64,000 nt of DNA from Ascarosepion bandense (Eukaryota > Mollusca > Cephalopoda > Sepiida > Sepiidae): contig JBBBDQ010000421.1 of NCBI GenBank assembly GCA_037127315.1, positions 1,672,001 to 1,736,000 of the forward strand, read 5' to 3'. Position numbers and translations under genes: made by a program. Under the pieces are notes generated by a model. The model ran no database searches. It saw only the letters and a program-made list of their open reading frames with translations, and was not told the DNA's origin. This document shows positions 11,425 to 22,914 of this stretch, piece after piece (position 1 is the first letter of the stretch; every line of letters starts with the position of its first letter).

Positions 11425-13130
11425 TATCCCTTCATGTTAACAATTATTGCTGAAAGTGTCTATCAAGTTTTAGATAAGAATGGCGAGGCTTGAACTGTTG
11501 CTTCTGATATTTAACAGGGTTTGGTATACTGGTTTTCTTCACAAATTGAAAGGTTATGGTGTTTCTGGCTGAATTTTAAATGATTCAGTCTTTCTTATCA
11601 AATTATAAAATTAAATTTGTCTTGAATGACCACTTTTCTAGGTCTTTTTTGCATAAATACAGGTGTCCCTTAGGGTTCTATCCTTGAACCTACCATGTTT
11701 CTAATTTTCATAAATGACCTTCTTGATGTGATCAGTTCTCAACTTGGTATCAATGTTGATGACACAACCATTTACTGCTCTTTAAATAATAAGTTTGATA
11801 AATTTAATGAAGTCAAATTGGCATCTGATATAAAAAATGATCTATAATCTGCTGTTAAATGGAGTAAGGAGTGGCTTATAAATTTTGACTTTGAATCATG
11901 CTGCAACATCTGGTGTGGTGCTCCTGCTATATATTTAGAGATCTAAACTTATTTATAAATGGAACTTTGTCTCTGTGTATGTGCATGTATCTGTGTGTGT
12001 GTGTGTGTGTCTGTGTGTGTGTGTCCGTTATCTATAGACTCCAAAATGGTTGAACCGATTTTCTTGAAAATTTACACAGTTGTACTATAAGTGTCTGTGA
12101 GTGTTCTTAGCTAGGTTTTGTGTCGAGGTACCCTCGATAAATATCGAAAATCGAAAATTTAAAAAATCGGGTTTTAGAAGGAGTGGTCCGATTTTAATCA
12201 AATTTGATACATTCATAGACAAAGACATAAGAAACGATATTCAGAAGTTTTAAGGTTGCAGTTCTTACAATAGTGCAGAAAATCGATAATATATATATAT
12301 ATATATATATAAAAGGCAAGATGTTTGTGTGTGTGTCTGTTTATCTGCCTGTATGTCTGTATTTTTTTTCAGCCCTTGTATTTTATTTTTTGCTTTGGGT
12401 TTAAGTAGGTATAATTGTAGTTCTTAGTCTCAGCCATGATACCTTTTACTCAGAGGACTTATTTAGCCTTCAAAATTTAGTTTATGACGAAAAAACTTAT
12501 TTGATATAGATACCAGGAAATCAAAATTTGACTTACATCCGTTCATTTTTCTTTCAGTCTACGGTTTTGTTTTAACTGGAAACAACTATTACTTTTTAGT
12601 CTTTCGTGTCAACGTTCAAAGAGTCTGAGCTCCAGGACAATGGATTAGTTTTAAAGCTTTCATTACACTCAAGCAATGCCGGGCTATACTGCTAGTTCTT
12701 AATAAAATCCAAAGAAGAACCCACAATGTTATTAGTATTGACTTGATATTTTGGCCTCAATCCCTTTCCCACTGCTGTAACATAGCTTCCTGTACCTTTT
12801 CGATAAACATTTTCATGATAAGTGTTCTAATGAACTTTTCCTTTATGAATTTAAGCGCAGTTCTAGTTTCATTAATTTACAGTTGAAATGGGTAGATGCA
12901 ACTGTAAGTTCTACATCAACAGTTTATTCTGTTGCATTTCTTGCTTCTAGAACACTTTTTTAACTTCTTGCTTTCCAGTCAACTTTGATCTCCTATATCA
13001 ATCATTATTTTTTGTCTTTTATTGTCCTCTTTCCTTGATAGTAGTTTGTCTCATATTCTCTAACACTCAGTAACCTCTTGTGTCCTAGTGGCTTTATTGC
13101 CTTGCTTGGGGTGAAATGATTAAAAAATAG
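11425..13130 (+). mobile_element. CR1/Jockey-type LINE, 5'-truncated, split by a Helitron
   Basis: This is the same family as the element at 8685-10440 but on the plus strand. Readable pieces are VLDKNGEA (start of RT motif A region), GVP*GSILEPTMFLIFINDLLDV, NVDDTTIYCSL (the YADD box as VDD), then a deletion leading to CCNIWCGAPAIYLE. After the Helitron it resumes in NKIQRRTHNVI, WPQSLSHCCNIASC and the 3' untranslated region. The family tail GTGGCTTTATTGCCTTGCTT then A-rich ends it near 13130. Stops and the internal deletion make it inactive. Confidence 0.85.
11942..12695 (+). mobile_element. Non-autonomous Helitron, copy 2
   Basis: It runs from TCTAAACTTATTTATAAATG to GCCGGGCTATACTGCTAG and is flanked by A (11941) and T (12696). 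It interrupts the LINE between the codons for ...IYLE and the NKIQRR segment. Internally it has (TG)n near 11994-12025, the CGATAAATATCGAAAATCG palindromic stretch near 12133, and a TA run at 12289-12312. No coding capacity. Confidence 0.88.
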
Positions 13131-13595
13131 TCAAAGATTCAGCTGGAGGAACACCATAGCACTTCAGCTTGTGAAGAAACTCTATCAAATGCTTGATCTT
13201 CCTTGTTCTTATCTAAAGCTATATCAGTAATAATTGTTAACTCATCAGTAGTTAACCTAAAGAAGCAGAAGCCATATTGTTTATCTGAAAAAAGACCATG
13301 CAAAGTGTGTGTTAATTTTTTAAATATTATTATTGAATACTTTTATATTCACTAATAATATATTTTTTTAAATTACCACACAAGAATTTTTATGGACACA
13401 TTGGTTTAAAAACAATTATTTTTTTTATTACTTTCTTTTCTGATAATTTTTATGTTGTATTTTTTATTGAATTGGTTGACATCTTTAATGGGAAGGAGAT
13501 GTTTAATAAGCAGTTAGAAGGACATTGATATTTTCTTGGAAATAGGTGAGATTTAGTTGTAAGTCACTACAGTTTATTTATTGACTCTATTTTGG
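13131..13595. other. AT-rich interval, nothing recognised
   Basis: No coding or repeat similarity that I can support between the LINE tail and the hAT-like fragment. Confidence 0.5.
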
Positions 13596-13672
13596 CCCTC
13601 CAGACATTTATTGACCCCTGGATACTCCTATCAACCCCAGGGGTCAGAATCAACAAATTTGGGAACCACTAA
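13596..13672 (-). mobile_element. Possible hAT-type MITE fragment
   Basis: On the minus strand it begins AGTGGTTCCCAAA, matching the CAGTGGTTCCCAAA terminal repeat common in hAT transposons, and contains an internal inverted GACCCCTGG / CCCAGGGGTC pair. The other terminus and the 8-bp target duplication were not found. Confidence 0.4.
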
Positions 13673-13703
13673 TTTAAACTGATAATTAAAATATAATGTA
13701 CAT

Positions 13704-13917
13704 GTGCGTTGTGGTGTAGTGGATATCGGCTCGGAATGAGAAATCGGGGAGCTGAGTTCGAATTCCAGCTGAATTCATTGCATTCACTTACAAGCAAATA
13801 CCATTGGGAAAGGTATTAATCCATCTCTTCCTTCCAGTTATGGGTTAAATAACAGGACAGATTGGGTTCTATAACCTTGGTCGGCAACCAGTCTACCGCA
13901 GAAAGCAATGGCAAGTT
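13704..13917 (+). mobile_element. tRNA-derived SINE (family S1), 3'-truncated
   Basis: The head has pol III box A (TGGTGTAGTGG) and box B (GAGTTCGAATTCC) at tRNA-like spacing, derived from a tRNA gene. It is followed by the S1 body (AAAGGTATTAATCC, TTATGGGTTAAATAACA). It stops after AGAAAGCAATGGCAA, where an inverted full copy begins. Confidence 0.85.
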
Positions 13918-14223
13918 AAGTCAGTCAGTTAAGTGCCATTCTGATACACGCATTGGGCAATCATGTCTCGAAAGAGACATGATTGACTGGGCAGAAGATT
14001 ATCCCGCAGTAGTTTGCCATTGCTTTCTGCAGTAGACTGGTTGCCAACCAAGGCTATAGAACCCAATCTGTCTTGCTATTTAACCCATAACTGGAAGGAA
14101 GAGACGGATTAATACCTTTCCCAAGGGTATTTGCGCATAAGTGAATACAATGGATTCAACTGGAATTCGAACTCGGCTGCCCAGTTTCTCGTTCCGAGCC
14201 AGTATCCACTGTACCACACATTC
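13918..14223 (-). mobile_element. tRNA-derived SINE (family S1), full length, inverted
   Basis: A complete minus-strand S1 unit. The 3' end at 13918 (TCAGTCAGTTAAGTGCC) is followed rightward by the body and the tRNA-derived head, whose box B appears as GGAATTCGAACTC and box A complement near 14207. It is joined tail-on to the truncated plus-strand copy, so about 210 bp can fold back. Confidence 0.85.
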
Positions 14224-15029
14224 TGCAAAGAAACCTGTTTATGGTTCAATAGGATTTATCTGCCCTTTGGAAAGTTTTTCCAATGCTTGTTACATGTTAT
14301 TAGTACATGTAGTGAGTGTGGGATAAGATTTATAAAAGCAGGAACAGCATACATAAAAATCCTTCTTTTTCTTACTATTCTGAATTCTCATCAGTAGGTA
14401 GGTATTTTTGTATGTTCTCATTGCTTATCTGTACATTTTGTAAATATCTCATTTGCTTATCATGTTGATTTTTTTATAAAAAATAGTTAGTGTAAAAAGA
14501 AGTCATGATTCATTACTTTAATTAGTTTTATTGTCACTTGAATCATGTACGGAAAAAATTATTTGTGAACAACCAGTAACCAAAGATAATGTAGAGAAAT
14601 ATACTAGATTTTCTGTGTTACAAAAATCATTTTGACTTGATTTTTGTAAAAGATGTGTGAAGTTTGAAGTAAATTGTGTTTGAAATACCAAGACAACTTA
14701 ACAGCTGCATTTATGAATGTTTTCAATATAAATATTATAAACTTATCAATTACAAGCAATTTTTTCTCAGAGAAGCAAAAATGAAAATTAAAATGATACA
14801 AGAAAATCTTTAATCCAGTGAGCATTCAATTTAGTGAAAAAGCTGAAATATTTATCTTATGTAATTATCAAGAAATAAACTATTTCGATAAAATATTTTG
14901 GCAAACAGATGGCATTGATTGTTGCATATAATTCATTTAATCTTTCATTTTTCTATTAGGGCCATGAATAAGTTCTCGCTAATTTTCCATGAAAACTAAC
15001 ATTTTATTTACAAAAATTAGTAAGAAACA
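14224..15029. other. AT-rich interval, nothing recognised
   Basis: No supported feature. Two overlapping open frames at 14131-14397 begin inside the SINE and have no domain. Confidence 0.5.
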
Positions 15030-15400
15030 TGTCACTGAAAGTATTGTCCACCACTAGCCACTACTTTTTTTCATTTTTCTGGCAGCATTTGAATTCCACG
15101 TCAGAAAGACGACATATCTTTTGAGCGTAATTACAAATCAACCCATTTTTTGGCATTTTCATAACAATGAAAGTGCTGTTCAGCCAGGCCATGTGCCATT
15201 GATTGGAACAAGTGATAATTGGATGGGGCAATGCCTGGTGATTACAATGGATGGAGTAGAACTTCCCATTTAAGCATTTTCAAGTAAGTTTTTCGCTCAT
15301 TTCGCAACATGTGGCCTAGCATTGCCATGTTACAAAATAACTTTGTATAGTGGCCATTTTTTCTTCAATGCTCAGCTCAGACATATCAATTGTAGTTGTA
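15030..15400 (-). pseudogene. Mariner transposase C-terminal fragment
   Basis: Minus-strand frames give MLKWEVLLHPL, then SPGIAPSNYHLFQSMAHGLA, then CYENAKKWVD and finally a VVASGGQYF end. These correspond to the C-terminal DD34D region WEVLPHPPYSPDLAPSDYHLF and the end of a mariner transposase. The third catalytic residue is Asn (SNYHL for SDYHL) and frames are broken. The N-terminal two thirds is absent; the left part runs into inverted repeats and a TA array. Confidence 0.72.
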
Positions 15401-15407
15401 GTGTTCC

Positions 15408-15462
15408 TTCAGGCAATTTGCAATAACTTATAAGTAAAAAAGTGTTTTGTTTGAAAAAGATT

Positions 15463-15523
<61 letters not shown>

Positions 15524-15749
15524 ATATATATAAACTATATATATATATATAAATATATCAAATATATTGCAAATATATATATATATTTCTAATAACTTAT
15601 AAGTTATTGCAAATCGCCTGAAGACACCACATGATAAAAACCGAGGTTGCATAATAACTCATTTACAAATTAAGAATACACACACACACACACACACATG
15701 TACATATACATATAAACCGAATCTTTTTCAAACAAAACACTTTTTTACT
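15408..15749. repeat. Split inverted repeat around TA arrays
   Basis: The segment 15408-15462 recurs inverted in two pieces: 15591-15622 (around the palindrome ATAACTTATAAGTTAT) and 15720-15749 (AATCTTTTTCAAACAAAACA and onward). About 100 bases including a (CA)n run separate the pieces. A long TA array occupies about 15469-15551. Confidence 0.75.
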
Positions 15750-15984
15750 TTTTACATTTTCCAATTCAGGACATTTTTTCTACATCTCTGATTGAAGATT
15801 CAAATAAAGTTTCTACTGAATTAAAGAAAGTAGGAGGTGTTAATTTACAAATATAATTCCATTGTTTTTTTATTCACTGAATAACCTTTTTATACATAAA
15901 AAAAGAAATAATTATAGGAAGTTTTATTGAAATCCAATATTTAGTTGATTTAATATGCACCTTTCCTTTTCCTGACTATTTATC

Positions 15985-16230
15985 GAATTTCCAAGTCCCA
16001 TTCATTTGAATAACTCTGATGTCAAATTATATGCTGATACATTATTAACCTCTAATGAGAACAGCAGGATTTCAAAGAACTCTATTCAACATTGAAACTA
16101 CAAACCTTTTAATGTTTGATTAATTTTCCTGAAACAAGCTATTGACAGCTTCAAATGTTTAAATTTGTAAAGAAATTTCTTATTTTGTTTTGTTCTGAAT
16201 AACATGTGAGTTACCTCCTCATTATTCTTA
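15985..16230 (+). repeat. LTR-like fragment related to 63195-63560
   Basis: It shares the ordered blocks ATGCTGATACATTA, AACTCTATTCAAC and GAAACTACA, and the ending AAATTTGTAAAGAAAT, with the downstream part of the element at 62907-63570. It is probably the R/U5 part of an LTR. Confidence 0.55.
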
Positions 16231-16539
16231 CATTACCACACTGATGACCTATGATGTGTGAGGAAACTTAAGATACTAATTCTTATGGCTTTCACGTTTG
16301 GATATGAATCAAGTAACCACAGAGGCTAATGAATCAATACAAACAGTATTCATCACACAGCCCTTGTTCGTGGAATTGAATATGCTTGCTTGGTTCACTA
16401 TTATGGAAACACATTTCAAACTATGATGACAAAACAGCAAAACAAAATGAAAACTACTACTTAAAAAGTGGCAACATATACTATTGAATTGACTTATTCA
16501 AGTACTAAAGCATACTTCATCAAAGGGGAAGGGAAGTAA

Positions 16540-17939
16540 TGTGATAACTACAAAATAAAAATAACTTTCTTTCTTTACTGTTTGCAAATTCACAAGCCAG
16601 TGTGAAAATATTAGTTAACCAATGAAAAGAGAGTGATTTTCAGAAAACAACAAACTGAACTTTCAATGACCTATGTCATGTTTCTTCCTACCCAAAAATG
16701 AATTTGTTTTGGAAGCTGATCAGAGTTGGCTGCATATTTCACATTTTTCAGGTCAGGTCAGTCAGAGATGAAAGAGCAGGGAACAGAGGGGACACAATGT
16801 ATCAAGAAAATAATCAGCCCCCACCCCAGCAACCCACATTATCAACCTCTCACTGTCTCTCTCATGCTGCTTTCTTTATCTCTCCTTCTTTGTCTTCACC
16901 TACACAAAAAGAAAGAGAGGAACAAGTCATTACTACTACTTGATACACTCAGAAAAAACAGAGTTCTATACAAAGCAAATTTCATAAACTCTTAATTATT
17001 TAAGCTTCTCAGTACACTTTCTCTTAGAACATTTCACGGTTAATAATTTCATACCTACAATTTGATGCTATGTGGTTTGATAAATAATTTTTCATTTATT
17101 TATACTATAGTGGGTATATCTTCTCTTATTTATTCCTTTTCTAGTTGTCCGTTCTAATGAAGGGTAATTGTATACCATGCAGGTTAACGGAATTTGACCT
17201 TGTGGGAAGATAGCCCACTATAATTCATAAAATGATTATAAAATCAAGAAAGGCATTTTGAGTATAAAATAACAATAACATTTATATATACACATTTCAA
17301 TTAATGTTTTTACAATTAAAATAATACTTGAATATAAGTCCAACAGAGGTTAAAGTGTTCATGGAAAATAATATAATGCTGAAAGAGATAAAAGGCTTAA
17401 GAATGTGGAAGTGTTTTGTAGGTAAGGGGATGTTCATTTTGAGGTTGCCAATTCTAAGGTCAGTACGTCAGTAAGTACTTTGAGGAATGTCTTCGAAGAG
17501 GTCAGTAAGTACTTTTGAGACTGGGAGAAAGAAAGTGGTCAGCATAGTAGCAGATCGACTTAAGTCAAGGGGAGGCACTGATAACTATCCTATCACCGTC
17601 TGTCTAACGATGCTTTTTTGTCTCCGCTTTTTATATCTGCCTTTTGGATCAAAATGCAGCTCGTTTTGAATTTCATCCTTGTATTTGATTTCGGGCTTCC
17701 CATTGGCTGGTAAATAAAATTCACGTAGGCTTGTGAAATGGAAATTTGATAGTTGGTTAATTTTTATTTTTCAACCAGAACATCTGCGCGAACTCGGATG
17801 TGCGCGATGAGTTTTATTCATTTGCCTTTTAGTCGCTTTTGCTCGGTCGGTATCACCACAATACAAACGAAACAGCTTTATATTCTCTCAACCTTCTGAT
17901 CTGGAGTAAATTGTGGGGAGTTCAGTTATGTTTGAAACA
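16540..17939 (+). mobile_element. LTR1-family LTR (copy b), split by an LTR2 insertion
   Basis: It starts TGTGATAACTACAAAATAAA and ends TTCAGTTATGTTTGAAACA, the same ends as the copy at 40892-41590. Shared internal blocks include AGAAAGAGAGGAACAAG, TTGATACACTCAG and CTTTCTCTTAGAACATTTCA. Removing the insert at 17106-17860 leaves about 645 bp, close to the 699 bp of the uninterrupted copy. No gag or pol follows, so it behaves as a solo LTR. Confidence 0.72.
17106..17860 (-). mobile_element. Solo LTR, family LTR2, nested in LTR1
   Basis: In sense orientation it begins TGTGGTGATACCGACCGAGC and ends near ACCCACTATA. It matches copies at 24477-25325 and 38900-39615. ATAC flanks both sides (17102-17105 and 17861-17864), a possible 4-bp target duplication. 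However, the last ten or so bases seen in the other copies (ending ACA) are missing here, so the exact left end is uncertain. Confidence 0.72.
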
Positions 17940-17989
17940 AGGCAAATTTAATAAATATTTCTTGAGCTCCTTACTTAAAGACCATGCTA

Positions 17990-18560
17990 AATGAGCACCT
18001 AATGAGAGAGGAATAACCTGGGTACCTGTGTTGAAATGCTTCATTAATGATAAGGCACTCCTCGTCAGACAGATTTCAGACACTCTCTTGATTGGCAAAA
18101 TGTCTTTTGCAGTAAGACTGGTTGTTTCACCAGATTATGTCTATTGTGATAGTATAAAGGAGTCCATTAAACATGTCTTCTTTCATTGAAGTTATCTGTC
18201 TGCTATCCAAGGTTGTTGAAGACTTCGTGGATTGCATGCGACATTGCAGACATATTTTTTTGCCCTGGAAGCCAGTTCTGTTTATAGCAACATTGGCTTG
18301 AAGCTCTATAAGAAATGCTGTGTGTTTTATTATTTACTTTTAATGCAAAAGGTGATTTGAGTAATGTAAGTAAAGTTCATGGGGGGGTTGTCACTGTTTC
18401 CCCATCATTTAGTCCCTTACTGCAAGCATCAGTTTAAGGTGAAAATCAGGATGAAGAGAGAAAAGTTGTCATCAAACTTTTGTAAAAGGTGGCTGAATAT
18501 AGCATGATTTTGCATTGTGAATGCGACATCTTTAGGAAACTGGTTATGGGTTATTATGTA
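17990..18560 (+). pseudogene. LINE C-terminal fragment
   Basis: A near-continuous frame reads VPVLKCFINDKALLVRQ, VSPDYVYCDSIKESIKHVFF and HxSYLSAI. This resembles the Cys-x-x-Cys...His...Cys terminal motif of LINE reverse transcriptases (CPxC...ESIEHxFFxCxxxxxLW), with the first Cys replaced. The rest is degraded. The clade cannot be stated. Confidence 0.45.
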
Positions 18561-18760
18561 GAAAGACTCATTCACCCAGTTCTTTTAAGGTAGAATGTTT
18601 CTGTTTCTTTTGTTAAAGCTAGTTTAAAAATGTCTTTTTTACTTCCCTGCATTTTTGTTTTTTTAACTTTTCTTTACTCATTAGTAAACAGACGGCAAAA
18701 TTCTCCAGCAATTTAGGAATGTTTAATTTTTTCCCCCACATCATTTTTAACTTGGTTTTT

Positions 18761-18927
18761 TTCTGCTATATTTGCTTGTAGGGGAATCATAAACTAACAC
18801 ATTTCTGCTATATTAAATTGTAGGGGAATCATAAACTAACACATTTCTGCTATATTAGATTGTAGGGGAATCATAAACTAACACATTTCTGCTATATTAG
18901 ATTGTAGGGGAATCATAAACTAACAGA
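18761..18927. repeat. 42-bp minisatellite, four copies
   Basis: Units start at 18761, 18803, 18845 and 18887, each with TTCTGCTATATT then a variable TTGC/AAAT/AGAT then TGTAGGGGAATCATAAAC. Copies 3 and 4 are identical and the first is the most diverged. Confidence 0.92.
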
Positions 18928-20473
18928 TTTTTTCCATCACTATTTTTCTGAAAATATCATTTCATTGAATATTTCAGTTTACCAAGGGAGAATCTTTTTT
19001 TTTTTAATTTCAATATACAAATAATTTTTTAATACTCTCCCCAAATGAAATTGTTAATATAAGTATTAGAATCTTTTATTCAACATTATTTTTTGGTGTT
19101 TGTTACAAGAAAGAAAGAAATAATGAAGACTATTTAAGTCCGTGAATATGACTAAGCTAATGATAATATAGTAAAAAAAACCAATAGCTTCCTATTCTGA
19201 TAATTTTGAGCCTCATGCCACATTCTTTAGTTTTAGTTTTGTTATATTGTTAGGCAAATTAAAGACAAAGTGGGAAAATATTGTGTAAATTTGCTTAACA
19301 TTGTTCTGATATATAAAAATTTACATATCATATTCTCTCATATTTTTATAAAAATAAATATCATTCTGTCTGTACCATCCTCCAAAGGAAGCTATGTCAT
19401 CACATGATTCAACTTTCATGTTCTGCCAGCACCAAAAGGAAAAAAAAACTACTTGAAATCATTTCACATATGCTTTTCCTGTGCTATTTTTTTTTTTTTT
19501 TTTACACAGAAATCTTCACATTTTTTTAATAAGAACTTATTGATGTTCTTGAGACATTTCATGTTTCAAACAATAATATTCAAAGCCATGTATGTAACTA
19601 ATTTGTGAATTATTGAATGTTGTTTTTCTACTTGTTAAACAGACATACTCTAATTTTTTTTCTATTTTGAAGTAGGCACTCCTTGTGTACAAAGAATCAA
19701 GGGAGTAAGTAACACAAATATAGATATAACTTTCTTTCAATTTTGTACCCCACCTCACAATAATGTCTGCAATTGTTTGTAAAAGAGAACACTTATGATG
19801 TCATTTAATTAAAAATCAAGCTTTTCTCCAGAAGTTTTCATAGAACAAAGAGATGATATATTTAAAACTTCCAATTTAAATTGGCTAACATCTTTAACGA
19901 AGATAAGTTTTGTTTTGTTTTTTCTTTTTGTAGTTGTTTGTTTTTAGTATAAGATGGAAACATTTTTTTTAGCTACACAAATCTTAAAAAAATCAATGAA
20001 TAAATGAATAGAGAGGAAGTTACTAATTTAGAAATGCTAAGATTTCTGAAAAGTAGCAATCTTTGTCCTTCTCTTTCAGTTTCTCTCTACCCCCCTCTCT
20101 CTCTCCACCTCCCTCTCTGATTTATCCAATTACTTAAATGTTGGTTATTCAGTTTTCTTCAATATGTCCAGTGAGTGTTAAATTCTCCAAGCCTTCTTAT
20201 GTTGCTGAAAATTTTTAGCTGTTTCTTTTTAACAATAGATAGCAGCAGTTGCTTTCTAGTTGTTATTTTCACTAAAATGTCCTTGTTTTACACATAACCT
20301 GTCTATGTTATCCTCAAAATTCATCAGTAGAACCACATCTTTGTTACCTCAAGTCTTTTTTTCATTTATAATGAAATTGTTCAGCATTTACTGCTCTCTA
20401 TGAGATTAGACATCATATAGCAGTCCAGCAATCTTTTCTTTATTTCTAAGGATATTTTTCAATAATTTAATCA
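18928..20473. other. AT-rich interval, nothing recognised
   Basis: Homopolymer runs and a (CT)n-rich stretch near 20085-20115 only. Confidence 0.5.
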
Positions 20474-20780
20474 CTCAGTCAGTTAAGTGCTATATGTGAT
20501 ACATGCTTTGGCCGATCATCTCAAAGGAGTCATGACTGACTGGGCAGAAGATTATCCCACTGTAGGTTGCCATTGCTTTCTGTGGTAGACTGGTTGCCAG
20601 CCAAGGCTATAGAACCCAATCTGTCCTATTGTTTAACCTATAACTGGAGGGAAGAACCGGATTAATACCTTTCCCAAGGGTATTTGTGTATAAGTGAATG
20701 CAAGGAATTCAATTGGAATTTGAACTCGGCTCCCCGATTTGTTGTTACGAGTCGATATCCACTGCAGCACAACGCACATC
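20474..20780 (-). mobile_element. tRNA-derived SINE (family S1), full length
   Basis: It matches the unit at 13918-14223 and 60203-60509 from the CAGTCAGTTAAGTGC tail to the tRNA-like head (box B complement GGAATTTGAACTC, box A complement near 20765). Box B has one change from the best copies. Confidence 0.87.
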
Positions 20781-20875
20781 CTTTAATACTTTAATACCTT
20801 GTTTAATTTCTGAAAAGCATCTTTAGTGGTCTTATGAAAGTTTTAATTTTTAGGTGGCCTAGTCTAAACTTCCAC

Positions 20876-20976
20876 TATAGCGGGTTATCTATTCTTTTCC
20901 AGTTTATAGTGGGAGTATCCATTCTAGTGAAGAGTAGTTGTGTATTGTTGCAGATTAACGGAATTTGGCCAAAAAG
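20876..20976 (-). mobile_element. LTR2 terminal fragment
   Basis: It contains the LTR2 blocks TCTAGTGAAGAGTAGTTG and GATTAACGGAATTTGGCC, the terminal 100 bases of LTR2. The remainder is absent. Confidence 0.65.
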
Positions 20977-21070
20977 GTGAAAAGTAAAGAATAGAAAACA
21001 AGGTTTAGTAAAATATAACAAAACTTTTATTTCCAGAAGTTTTACAACAAAATTTTGTCCTAGATAACAA

Positions 21071-21099
<29 letters not shown>
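21071..21099. repeat. (TG)n microsatellite
   Basis: About 14 uninterrupted TG units. Confidence 0.95.
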
Positions 21100-21102
<3 letters not shown>

Positions 21103-22914
21103 TTTAATGAAAAACAATATTTGTGAGAAGGAAAGAATAAAATGTAAATGAACAGAAATAAAAAGTTGCTTATCTTTTTGGTAAATAACTAAAAGTCTAT
21201 TTTTATGGATGCCCAGTAGTGAACTTTTTGAAAGACAGCAAATTAAATCTCTCTTTTTTGGTTTTTAATTGGCATGTATTTTTCACATATATTTTGCACA
21301 GATGTAGTTGTAAACACATGACTTGACATGTAAAAATAATTTTAATTATAAGTGTGTTAGTTGGAAGAAATAAAATTTAAATAACTTAATTATTACAGAT
21401 GAAAGATAAAACTTTGCAACATGATAATTTGATATGTTTTAAATGATGTGTAAATTTCATCTGTTTATGTTAATTATAAACTTACTAAATTCTACTTTCC
21501 CCATTATGAGGAAAATAATTGGGCTAACTGGGCTCTCTAAAGTCTTGGTTAGAAACCAGTCTATGAGAAAGAAAACTAAATTCCCAAACCCAGGAAGATG
21601 GAACTTGTTATCATGGAAACATGGTTGTCTAAGGGAAGGAAAACTCTGACAGAAAACCAATCATTCTTCAAAGTAAAGAGGTTGGGTATGAGACCAATTA
21701 TCCCATACTGTAAAACAATTTAATTACAGAAGCCTCAACAAAGGCCTTATGTGCTACAGAGCACCAAGCAGATAACAATAACAAATACTACTTTAAGTTG
21801 GCTTCTCATTGTAATATTGTTTTATTAATAATATTTAATAGAAGTTTATTTTTTTTAATATGCTCAACTTATAAAATGTTTGTTTTATCAAATTCTAATT
21901 CATGTACATTTTCATAATTATTCATGATGTACATCAATACAGTCTTATTATGTTCTTTAAAAAAACAATGTGGTTTTGCTTTACATTGAGTATATTATGT
22001 CTGTAAGGAAAGTAAACAGTTGGATGTTTCACTTAATATCTCAATTTATCAACAGTGATAACTGGTGGCAATGACAGAAATTAATAAGAAAACTGAGTGT
22101 TGTAGTAAAAATATATATATTTTATATTAAAACATAGATTTCACAAGTAATATATTGTATTTTATTTTATTGAAATAAAATGTGAAGAGCTTTCCTAAAG
22201 AATATGGAATGAAACATACTTGCATGTAAAAGCCAGCATCATCAGCAGCCTTCTAGTTCTTTGTTTTGTAAGAATGGCATTTTTGTGCATGAGAGAGCTA
22301 GCAACAGCATTTTACAAAAGGTTTTGGAAGAAGGCTCTAACTCCTATGAGTCTTAAACATTTTTATATGCTATACTCTGATTGGCTACATTGGTAAAATT
22401 ATACTAACTCTGATTTAACTTGTTTATTTCCAAATTTTTCTGAAACCATAACTATATGGTTTTGTAAATTGTAACTTAGTATGCTTATAGCTTATTTACA
22501 TTTAACTTGAGTTGTAAATTTTACTTTTCTACTACTTTCAATTACAACATTCAATTTTACTTTTAAAGTGGTTTTCAGTTTCAAATTTAACTAACTTTGA
22601 CAATTATTACATTTAATTCTTTCACAACTAATGATATTCTCACAAGACATCTTTCATTATTTCAATGCACTATTCGATTCCTGTGTCACACTTTCCATTG
22701 TCTGTTAAAATACTGATCAGAACCATGCAATCTATCTACAGTTACAATTAATAGCTAATTTTTCTTCTTGTTTTTCTCAATTACTTTACTTGATAGCATT
22801 TTCATTTTTCTATCTGAATGTGTCAACACCGTATCATCTTCATAGCATATGTTGTTAAAGTTATGTCCACTGTTAACAAATCTTGATAAATCTGATAAAA
22901 AAACAAACTTTTCC
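21100..22914. other. AT-rich interval, nothing recognised
   Basis: No supported feature. Overlapping 67-68 codon frames at 21443-21660 lie on opposite strands and have no domain. Confidence 0.5.

Noticed and set aside
13704..14223. tRNA genes (box A and box B present)
   Set aside because: The tRNA-like heads continue into a repeated SINE body and the cloverleaf stems are not complete; they are SINE heads.
18761..18927. CRISPR-like array
   Set aside because: Units are contiguous with no unique spacers, and the genome is eukaryotic; it is a minisatellite.
21660..21790. Possible additional SINE (CTACAGAGCACCAAGCAGATAA region)
   Set aside because: No box A/B pair and no second copy in the window, so it could not be supported.
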